Shown: positions 35,858 to 42,479 of the stretch, piece after piece
Layout of the letters: each line of letters opens with the position of its first letter
Numbering within the stretch: position 1 is the stretch's first letter
DNA from: Bdellovibrio sp. BCCA
GTDB lineage: Bacteria > Bdellovibrionota > Bdellovibrionia > Bdellovibrionales > Bdellovibrionaceae
Length of the DNA: 64,000 bases
Direction of reading: 5' to 3'
Assembly: GCF_037996825.1 (NCBI RefSeq)
Contig: NZ_JBBNAC010000001.1
Coordinates: 3,162,001-3,226,000, forward strand
Made by a program: the position numbers and the translations under genes
Notes under the pieces: generated by a model
The model's input: the letters and a program-made list of their open reading frames with translations, nothing else
What the model was told of the DNA's origin: nothing
Database searches by the model: none

Positions 35858-36898
35858 CTAACTTCTCCAACGAAGTTCAGTTTCTTTAACCGGATGATTG
35901 AACTCACGCTTTTGCTCAAGATGATCATGATATTCCGTTTTCAAGGCGTAGTACCATTTCGCCTGCGTGTCGGCGTCTTTAATCAACATCAAACTTGGAT
36001 CGTATTTAAGACCCTCTTGCTGTTTCGTCACAGCATCCATGTCTTGTCCCAAGAAATTTTTTGAAAACAGATGAAGACCTGGTTTAATCAAACTCAACCA
36101 AGGAATATCCCAATACGCGAGTTGCGTCACACGCGTATTCATTTCATCCACCGGAGTTAGCGCCGTGAACGAATAGAAATTGCGAGACCCCACTTCGATG
36201 TGCTCCACACGGACACACGGAAGAGTGAACGTGATTTCAGTCGTTGGAGCACCGCCTAGAATTTTATAAGCCTTGGAATTTTTCGAAGGCTGGTGGCGCA
36301 CCATTTGAAAGCCGTAGTTCACTGGAGCAAATTTCTTTTTCTTTTCAAGCATTGTCTTTTCAGAACGCCAGAACCAGCTCTTATGCACGTAAGGTCCATG
36401 TGCCGGGTCCATCAAACCAATCACGGCATGATCGACGTGACATGGGAAGTTCACCACATAAGTTAGTTTTGGTTTTACATCCGAAGGGAAGGCTTTCATC
36501 ACCGGAACTTGCGGTGCCTTCGTCATATCGTAATCTTTATCGCCGACAAAAATCCAAATAAGACCTTGAGCTTCGTGAACAGGATAAGAACGTACTTTGA
36601 TTTTGTTGGGATTTAATTCCTGATCTGGACACAAAGAGGGTATCTCTGTGCACATGCCCGTCCCATCGAATTTCCAGCCGTGATAAGGACACTCAATCGT
36701 GTCATTCACAACGCGACCATAGCTGAGTGGAATTCCACGATGAGGGCAGATATCTCGGACCGCAGAAACTTTGCCTTTGCTATCGCGGAAGAAAACAATC
36801 GGTTCATTCATGATTTTGCGAGACTGTGTTTTTCCGATGGCCAACTCGTGGCTAGGAAGTCCCACATACCAAACATTCTTTAAAAATCCCGTGTACAT
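35858..36898 (-). CDS. Rieske-type oxygenase
   Basis: 346 residues. The Rieske [2Fe-2S] motif CPHRG...CPYHGW is at about residues 51-76. The mononuclear-iron region follows with FPCHVDHAVIGLMDPAHGPYVH, where His and Asp residues would bind iron. The layout matches aromatic-ring or sterol/pheophorbide-type oxygenases (alpha subunit), which need an electron-donating reductase not seen here. Cytoplasmic. Substrate unknown. Confidence 0.85.
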   Translation of the reverse strand: MYTGFLKNVWYVGLPSHELAIGKTQSRKIMNEPIVFFRDSKGKVSAVRDICPHRGIPLSYGRVVNDTIECPYHGWKFDGTGMCTEIPSLCPDQELNPNKIKVRSYPVHEAQGLIWIFVGDKDYDMTKAPQVPVMKAFPSDVKPKLTYVVNFPCHVDHAVIGLMDPAHGPYVHKSWFWRSEKTMLEKKKKFAPVNYGFQMVRHQPSKNSKAYKILGGAPTTEITFTLPCVRVEHIEVGSRNFYSFTALTPVDEMNTRVTQLAYWDIPWLSLIKPGLHLFSKNFLGQDMDAVTKQQEGLKYDPSLMLIKDADTQAKWYYALKTEYHDHLEQKREFNHPVKETELRWRS

Positions 36899-36907
36899 CT
36901 AATTCCT

Positions 36908-37765
36908 CTAACGTAACCCGGCTCTTTTTTCTGCGAGCAAGCAGGTATTTTGTAACAGCGTCGCTATGGTCATCGGTCCGACTCCACCAGGAACGGGAGT
37001 CGCCGCTTGCACCCAGCCTTCAAGTTCTTCGAAACGCACATCTCCACACAGTTTTCCCGCGGGGCCCGCGCGGTGCATACCCACGTCGACAATAATGGCG
37101 TCTTTTTTAAAATCATTTTTTCCCAGCATGCGCGCTTTTCCTGCTGCCACAATCACAAGGTCCGCCTGACGAGTGATCTCAGAAAGATCTTTCGTCTTTG
37201 AGTGGCAAACAGTCACTGTGGCGTTAGCTTCGGTCAAAAGCTGCGCCATCGGTTTTCCGACGATGTTACTGCGCCCTACAACCACCGCACGCATTCCTTC
37301 AACAGGAACTTTATAGTGCTTCAGCATCGTCATCACACCCGCTGGAGTGCAGGGTTGTACAACAGGTTTTCCAGCAAAGAAATAACCGAGTGAAGAATAG
37401 GTTAACCCATCTGCATCTTTTTCAGAGGACAATAAATTCAAAACTTCTTCGGAATTCAGATGCTGCGGAAGCGGAAACTGCACCAAGATCCCATCCACGT
37501 GGTCATCTTGATTTAAAGCGATGATGTGATCATTGAGTTCTTGCTGGGTGGTGCTTATCGGTAGAGCATGAATCGTCGACGTCATTCCTACGGATTCACA
37601 TGCGAGTTTTTTATTTTTTACGTAAATGTGAGAGGCAGGATCATCGCCGACAATGACGACTGACAGATGAGGAGATCGGCCCTTTTCCTTCACGAAACTC
37701 ACCACGCGAGGGGCAAGAGATGAACGCACTTCTTTGGCTACTTCCTTACCATTGAGAATGAGCAT
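36908..37765 (-). CDS. folD: Bifunctional methylenetetrahydrofolate dehydrogenase/cyclohydrolase
   Basis: 285 residues, the normal FolD length. It interconverts methylene-, methenyl- and formyl-tetrahydrofolate in one-carbon metabolism. Seen: SHIYVKNKKLACESVGM with the catalytic Lys, DGILVQFPLPQHL, the nucleotide-binding VVVGRSNIVGKPMAQLL, and PVPGGVGPMTIATLL. The ATG at 37765 has GGGAGG upstream; longer starts do not. Confidence 0.95.
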   Translation of the reverse strand: MLILNGKEVAKEVRSSLAPRVVSFVKEKGRSPHLSVVIVGDDPASHIYVKNKKLACESVGMTSTIHALPISTTQQELNDHIIALNQDDHVDGILVQFPLPQHLNSEEVLNLLSSEKDADGLTYSSLGYFFAGKPVVQPCTPAGVMTMLKHYKVPVEGMRAVVVGRSNIVGKPMAQLLTEANATVTVCHSKTKDLSEITRQADLVIVAAGKARMLGKNDFKKDAIIVDVGMHRAGPAGKLCGDVRFEELEGWVQAATPVPGGVGPMTIATLLQNTCLLAEKRAGLR

Positions 37766-37977
37766 CGGACCTCCCATTTTTTGTGACCTCAATCTCACTT
37801 ATTTGCCTAAGAAATTCAATGGTTTAATAGCTGCATTCAGAAAATTAACAAAGCCTTAAAGAGATCTCTGTCCGAGGTCGTTTGCGACAGTCCAGAACCG
37901 TCAAAAACCCATTTTATTCTTGCTTCCAACCCCGCGTTTGGGGTACAAACCCTTTAAAACATTAGGGGATTTAATAA

Positions 37978-38277
37978 ATGGCTGATAAAGTAAAACTCTC
38001 AAAAGACGGCAGTTCTATCGATTTCGTTCAGTCTGACAGCCTCCCTACGTCCCTCAAAAAATTCCGCCAAAGCCCAGAGATCGAAGGTTTCTACCGCTTC
38101 ATCTTCGAAAACGATTTGCAAAAAGAAGCTTTTGAAATTTTGGATCGTATTATCATCCAGCGTAAGGCGAAAAAAGCCGGCGCGAAAAAAGAGGCCGCTG
38201 CTGCTGCGAAGGAAGAAAAAGCTGCAGCGGCTGCCGCTGCAGCAGCAAAAGCTCCTGCCAAAGGCAAAAAGAAGTAA
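37978..38277 (+). CDS. Small protein with Lys/Ala-rich histone-like tail
   Basis: 99 residues, ribosome site AGGGGA. Residues 1-62 form a conserved-looking helical domain (VQSDSLPTSLKKFRQSPEIE, FYRFIFENDLQKEAFEILDRI). Residues 63-99 are almost only Lys and Ala with some Glu and Pro, ending APAKGKKK, like the tails of bacterial histone H1-like proteins. It may bind nucleic acid. Family not recognised. A good terminator follows immediately. Confidence 0.75.
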   Translation: MADKVKLSKDGSSIDFVQSDSLPTSLKKFRQSPEIEGFYRFIFENDLQKEAFEILDRIIIQRKAKKAGAKKEAAAAAKEEKAAAAAAAAAKAPAKGKKK

Positions 38278-38282
38278 TCACG

Positions 38283-38310
38283 AAGTCCGGACCTCCGGAC
38301 TTTGTTTTTT
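38283..38310 (+). terminator. Rho-independent terminator
   Basis: AAGTCCGG (38283-38290) pairs with CCGGACTT (38295-38302) around ACCT and is followed by TGTTTTTT. It separates the Lys/Ala-tail gene from the pilus genes. Confidence 0.85.
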
Positions 38311-38372
38311 CATTTTATCGGTTCTCACCTCTGAACTCATCTTGCTTTCAGTCTCCGCACATGGAGAAACCA

Positions 38373-38645
38373 ATGAAAGCAAATCAAATTCTAAAAAATA
38401 AAAAAGGCCAAGGACTCATTGAGTACCTTATCATCGTCGCTATTGTCGCCGTCGGTAGTATTGCGATCATCAAAGTCGTCGGCGGTAACGTGAACGTGCA
38501 ATTCGCCAACGTCGCACAAGCTTTGGGTGGCAAGGAAAGTCGTAAAAAAGACGCCTACGACGTCACCGACAATATGTACAAGAAAAAAGACTTTAGCGAT
38601 TTCTTTGACGGCGCCGTCAATCCCTCAAAATCTGAAAAGAAATAA
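38373..38645 (+). CDS. Flp-type pilin (type IVb)
   Basis: 90 residues from the ATG at 38373, whose ribosome site GGAG overlaps an upstream in-frame ATG at 38361. The leader (MKANQILKNKKGQG) is cut after Gly by prepilin peptidase, leaving LIEYLIIVAIVAVGSIAIIKVVGG, with Glu at position 3 as in Flp pilins. It should form the fibre of the Tad pilus. First gene of the left half of the split Tad locus; in B. bacteriovorus a Flp/Tad cluster lies beside the host-interaction (hit) locus. Confidence 0.88.
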   Translation: MKANQILKNKKGQGLIEYLIIVAIVAVGSIAIIKVVGGNVNVQFANVAQALGGKESRKKDAYDVTDNMYKKKDFSDFFDGAVNPSKSEKK

Positions 38646-38989
38646 TGAAACTCTTGCGTGCGCAAAAAGGTCAGGGCGTGATTGAAGCGACCCTGACCTT
38701 GCCTTTATTGGTGGTCGTTGGAACCGTTTTTACTCTGCTGCTTTATCGCGGCATGGTTTTCTATTTTACCGACTACAATTTGCATGAGGCCTTGATCTGC
38801 GGGCAAAGTTCCCCCCTGTCTTCTTGCGAACAAGAACTGCGCGGTCGAATAACGAAAGTTCTTATTACCAACATTCGCTCGAACATCCGCATATCTAAAA
38901 GAGGCAAAGACCTTCAGGGAAAAGTCTCTATTGAGTTCACTCCGTCATTAGAGATCGAAAAAACTTTAAAAGGACCACGATCATGGTGA
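38645..38989 (+). CDS. TadE-like minor pseudopilin
   Basis: 114 residues. N-terminal QKGQGVIEATLTLPLLVVVGTVFTLLLY has the prepilin cleavage Gly, Glu five-region and a hydrophobic helix, typical of TadE/TadF minor pilins. Two Cys (LICGQSSPLSSC) may form a disulphide. Start overlaps the pilin stop as TAATG. Confidence 0.8.
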   Translation: MKLLRAQKGQGVIEATLTLPLLVVVGTVFTLLLYRGMVFYFTDYNLHEALICGQSSPLSSCEQELRGRITKVLITNIRSNIRISKRGKDLQGKVSIEFTPSLEIEKTLKGPRSW

Positions 38990-39717
38990 TTCAAAATCAA
39001 AAAGGCTCCGCCTTAGCCATCATTCTTGCTGTTCTCCCCGTCTTTATCGCAGGCGCTTTACTGTGTTTTTCTCTTCTGGGAATTTTACAGAACGATTTGG
39101 GTCTCAAGTATCAATGCCGGGTGGAAGGGCAAAACGGACAAAAAAGAGTGGCTCCCCTTCTTTCGAGTCTTTTGGCTTTAAATCCCGTGGCTGTCGCCGT
39201 GAAAGCGGAACTGGCCGAAGCCATTTTAGAATTGGAAGCGGCCATTGCCAGTGAAAATCCTGTGGCTATTGCAAAAGCCACGAAACACTACACTCAAGTT
39301 CTTGAAAAAAGAGACAAGCTGGATCATCGACAAAAACAACTCATTAAGCAGAGCGATCTGCTTCTTCAACAATCACATACTTTCACTTCTATGAACCTTC
39401 GCCGCACTGGCGGATCTGCTTCCAATATTCTACTTAAGGTCGATCTCGATTCTGTACGTGGCAAAGCTCCCAAATTGGCTGTCCGTCCGGATTCACCGGA
39501 CATCGCTCCGACATACAGTCCAGTGGATGATTTTGAAAACAAGCAAGCTCTGGCCCACGAATGGCAGTACCGGGTTCAAGTCCGTCCTCCTTTTTCAAAT
39601 TTTCTAAAAGGAGAATTTAGTTTCAAAAAAGCGTGTGCCGTTTCCCTCGCAAAGGAGAATTCTTCATGGCTACCAAAAATCATCGTGGGCAAATACTCAT
39701 TGAAGTCTGTGTGGTGA
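38983..39717 (+). CDS. TadG-like pilus-assembly protein
   Basis: 244 residues, start ATG overlapping the TadE-like stop by 7 bases, ribosome site AAAGGA. The N-terminal IQNQKGSALAIILAVLPVFIAGALLCFSLLG resembles a TadG-type anchor; the rest is helical (about residues 55-130) then beta-rich and periplasmic. No von Willebrand domain as in full TadG, so the assignment is tentative. Confidence 0.65.
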   Translation: MVIQNQKGSALAIILAVLPVFIAGALLCFSLLGILQNDLGLKYQCRVEGQNGQKRVAPLLSSLLALNPVAVAVKAELAEAILELEAAIASENPVAIAKATKHYTQVLEKRDKLDHRQKQLIKQSDLLLQQSHTFTSMNLRRTGGSASNILLKVDLDSVRGKAPKLAVRPDSPDIAPTYSPVDDFENKQALAHEWQYRVQVRPPFSNFLKGEFSFKKACAVSLAKENSSWLPKIIVGKYSLKSVW

Positions 39718-39848
39718 TGCTCTTTGTAGTTTTCTTCTGTTTTGCCGCCGTCACACAGCTTGGAAATCTCAAAGACACTCAAAAAAAATATCAACTAACC
39801 GAGGATAAAAATCATGCAACAAAAAATTCTTATCGCTCTAAAAAATAA
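39666..39848 (+). CDS. Small pseudopilin-like protein, nested start
   Basis: 60 residues. The ATG at 39666 is preceded by AAGGAG and lies 52 bases inside the preceding gene, in another frame. HRGQILIEVCVVMLFVVFFCFAAVTQLG has the prepilin Gly-cleavage site and Glu at position 5 and one helix, then a basic tail. Probably a minor Tad pseudopilin. Its end overlaps the next gene by 35 bases. Confidence 0.65.
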   Translation: MATKNHRGQILIEVCVVMLFVVFFCFAAVTQLGNLKDTQKKYQLTEDKNHATKNSYRSKK

Positions 39849-40293
39849 CTACCTTCTTGTCGCCTTCATTTGTCTGGGCCTTCTTTCATTTTTTAGTACT
39901 CGTCCGACGGCACAGCCCGAGCAAAAAGAAACTTTTTTGCCTGAACCTAAATCCGTCGACACTTTTATTCCCCGTGGTTTTGTGCTTGTGCCCATTGAAA
40001 TTTCCAATGCTGAATCACTGGCCTCTTTGGTGGGGGACATGGGCGGAGTGGTGGATTTATATCTGGCATCCAACGAAAAACAAAAAGGCGGTCTTAAAGT
40101 AGGTTCAAAATTAAAACTTTTGCGAGCGCCTTTAAATCCGCAGCAATATGCGGTTTTAGTAAAAGAAACCGAAAGCTCAAGACTTCTAACTTACGCAGGT
40201 CCCTTTATCGCTGTCGTTCAAAATCCTGACGAAAAAGGCACCCAACTTAGCTCTTCAGGTCCTTCGCGTGTTCGCGTTGAATATCAAAATTAA
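39814..40293 (+). CDS. CpaB/RcpC-like pilus-assembly protein
   Basis: 159 residues. One N-terminal membrane helix (NNYLLVAFICLGLLSFF, residues 11-27), then a domain with PRGFVLVPIEISNAESLASLVGDMGGVVDLYLAS, which resembles CpaB/RcpC proteins that stabilise the pilus secretin. It is shorter than usual (about 250-300), so probably a reduced form. Ribosome site GAGGA, start inside the previous gene end. Confidence 0.55.
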   Translation: MQQKILIALKNNYLLVAFICLGLLSFFSTRPTAQPEQKETFLPEPKSVDTFIPRGFVLVPIEISNAESLASLVGDMGGVVDLYLASNEKQKGGLKVGSKLKLLRAPLNPQQYAVLVKETESSRLLTYAGPFIAVVQNPDEKGTQLSSSGPSRVRVEYQN

Positions 40294-40303
40294 GGGGTTT
40301 TAT

Positions 40304-41173
40304 ATGAAGAACTTGTTAATTCCATTTTTATTCCTGACTCCACTGAACGTTTTTGCGCAGAGTATTCTGCTGCAATCTCCAGGAGCATCAACGACTTCAT
40401 ATCAAGAGTTTTTAAAATCTCATAAAGAGGTCATTTCTCATGTAGAATATACGCAAGGACGCTTGTTGAAAAATGAGATTCAGGAAGCGCAACTTTTCCA
40501 ATTGGGCGATTCTTTTAGCCAGGATGTCGCAACGACAATCACTCTGCTTAAGAAAATCCAAAACGAGGGACCGTTAACACTCTTAAGTCTTCGATACGTG
40601 CGAGATCTTACGGAAAAAAGTTTAAACTTAAAAACTACAAACCAAGAACGTCAAGAGCTCTTGCATTTTTACTGCAAAAGTGTCGCTCTATTAAGCGAAG
40701 GTCCGGTTTTGTTTTCTTGCCCGACTCAATTCACGTCACTGCAGAAACTTGCAAAGAAATATCCGCATCTCGACAAAGTCTTTATCGAGTCACAAGGATT
40801 TTCTCTTGAGGAAACAGTCCCCCTTTCACCAAAAACGGCTTATCAGTGGACGCTGGTTTCAAACTCTCAATCACCAGTGAGCTTCTTTGGAACTTATGAA
40901 CAGCTTTTAAATCAACAGTTCGCATTTGAATACCTTGCTGAAGGCACTTGCGATGGATTTTCGACGAAGGATCTGGATTTAGAATTAATGAATCGCGGTG
41001 TGATTTATTTTTCTACCGAATGTACGCCGCGAATCCAGTCTCACGAAAAGAAAAAATCCTGGGTCGCTGAACACAAGCCTTGGCTTTATACTGCAGGAGC
41101 CTTGGTCCTTGGTGGAATTATTTATTCCATGAAAGATAAAAAGATGGTGGTTAATACGTCCTTACTCAAGTGA
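40304..41173 (+). CDS. Exported protein of the Tad locus, unknown function
   Basis: 289 residues from the ATG at 40304, ribosome site AAGGGG. Signal peptide of about 16 residues (ending NVFAQ-S). Mostly helical domain with paired Cys (FYCKSV...LFSCPTQF), and one membrane helix near the C-terminus (residues about 263-279, WLYTAGALVLGGIIYSM) before a basic tail. So it should be periplasmic with a C-terminal anchor. No family recognised. The stop overlaps that of the convergent amidohydrolase by 12 bases. Confidence 0.65.
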   Translation: MKNLLIPFLFLTPLNVFAQSILLQSPGASTTSYQEFLKSHKEVISHVEYTQGRLLKNEIQEAQLFQLGDSFSQDVATTITLLKKIQNEGPLTLLSLRYVRDLTEKSLNLKTTNQERQELLHFYCKSVALLSEGPVLFSCPTQFTSLQKLAKKYPHLDKVFIESQGFSLEETVPLSPKTAYQWTLVSNSQSPVSFFGTYEQLLNQQFAFEYLAEGTCDGFSTKDLDLELMNRGVIYFSTECTPRIQSHEKKKSWVAEHKPWLYTAGALVLGGIIYSMKDKKMVVNTSLLK

Positions 41174-42427
41174 CAGAGGACGCCCATCAAAAACGATTTC
41201 TTTCACGACACCTTCTTCAATCACCGTGTGGGAATTTCCAACGAAGTTTGAATCCGGATGCGCGTGCGTGACCGTAATATCCCCAGTAAATTTTTTAATT
41301 TTTGCTTTGACGCTTTCTTCAAGAGCGATTTTATTACGCCAAAAAGAAGGCGGTTCGATAGGACTGTCACAACCAAAAGACATTGGAATCTGTGCCGCAC
41401 GCAAAGCTTCCCAAGGGAAAGCGTACTTGTACAACTCTCCTAATTTATTTTCCAACCACACACGATCACTCAGCCAATGACAAGGTTGCAAGTGGCAACG
41501 CACGTGTAGAGGTTTCATCATCTGAATTGTTTCAGGTCTTAGCACTTGCGCGTGCTCTAAATTCAAACGACCTACGGCTCCTTGAGCAGAAATCTTGCGT
41601 GCAAGCTGCACGATGTGATGAGCAGCTTCATCCCCAATCGTATGAACGGAAAAATCAAGTCCTTCAGCCCAAGTTCTTCGGATCACTTCTTCGACGTGAG
41701 AAAGGTCCCACAATGTCATCCCACGCGGACCTTCCGCTTTACCATTGTAAGGTTTTGAAAGATACGCCGTCTCTGAGCCCAAAGATCCATCATAGAAAAT
41801 CTTAAGGCCCTTCATCCGCAAATAAGGCGTTTCACCTTTCTTCGCCTGCACACAGAGCTGCAACATTTTATCGAAATCATTAAGGTCATGAGACGTAACA
41901 TTTTCCTCAATAGCTAGAGTCAGCTCTTGGGCCTCTGACATCTCCACTAAAAGATTCCATAAAGATTCCGTGCAGGACATGTCTCGCACATGAGTAAAAC
42001 CGGCTTTATTGAATACACGACAGGCTGAAAGAATATGCCCGCGCTGTTGTTCTTTCGTAAACTCTGGCAAACGATCCCACGCTTGCAGGTGTTCTTTCTC
42101 AATAAGAATTCCGGTGTCTGACGTAAAACCTAAAAGCTCTAAAGCGCGCGAGTTCACCCAACAACGATGTCCATCCATACGTGCAAAGAAAACCGGATTG
42201 TTAGGAAAAATCTGATCCAGAATTTTCTTATGCGGAGGCGTTGGCCACTTGGTTTCATCCCACCCAAATCCCACAATCCAATCGCCGCGATAAAAAGATT
42301 TCTGTAACGGAATGTGCGCAAGGTCTTCCGGTTTTTGCAACGAACCCAAAGCCAGGCCTGAAGCGAATTCTCCGGTGGCAAGAAAGTGAGTATGACTGTC
42401 GTAAAGACGCGGGATTTTAAAAAGCAT
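41162..42427 (-). CDS. YtcJ-like metal-dependent amidohydrolase
   Basis: 421 residues. TIM-barrel amidohydrolase signatures: DSHTHFLATG near residue 10 (HxH), KGLKIFYDGSLGSETAYL, FSVHTIGDEAAHHI (metal His region), RLNLEHAQVLRPE, and SFGCDSPIEPPSFW with the catalytic Asp. This order matches the YtcJ group, which includes formamidase-like enzymes of unsure substrate. Cytoplasmic. It sits between the two parts of the Tad locus on the opposite strand. Confidence 0.85.
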   Translation of the reverse strand: MLFKIPRLYDSHTHFLATGEFASGLALGSLQKPEDLAHIPLQKSFYRGDWIVGFGWDETKWPTPPHKKILDQIFPNNPVFFARMDGHRCWVNSRALELLGFTSDTGILIEKEHLQAWDRLPEFTKEQQRGHILSACRVFNKAGFTHVRDMSCTESLWNLLVEMSEAQELTLAIEENVTSHDLNDFDKMLQLCVQAKKGETPYLRMKGLKIFYDGSLGSETAYLSKPYNGKAEGPRGMTLWDLSHVEEVIRRTWAEGLDFSVHTIGDEAAHHIVQLARKISAQGAVGRLNLEHAQVLRPETIQMMKPLHVRCHLQPCHWLSDRVWLENKLGELYKYAFPWEALRAAQIPMSFGCDSPIEPPSFWRNKIALEESVKAKIKKFTGDITVTHAHPDSNFVGNSHTVIEEGVVKEIVFDGRPLSLE

Positions 42428-42430
42428 AAG

Positions 42431-42452
42431 GCCCTCTGTTTTAGCAGAGGGC
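42431..42452 (-). terminator. Hairpin between the Met-rich protein gene and the amidohydrolase gene
   Basis: GCCCTCTG (42431-42438) pairs with CAGAGGGC (42445-42452). On the minus strand it lies after the Met-rich protein stop, but with few T after it; the T-run is on the plus strand (CCTTTT). Its second arm (minus strand) holds the AGAGGG ribosome site of the amidohydrolase, so it could instead affect translation. Confidence 0.4.
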
Positions 42453-42479
42453 CCTTTTAATTTTAACTAAATAATTTTC

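Noticed and set aside
38315-38321. CCGATAA on the minus strand, resembling a FliA -10
   Set aside because: No -35 at the right spacing, and the only thing downstream is the antisense of a terminated gene.
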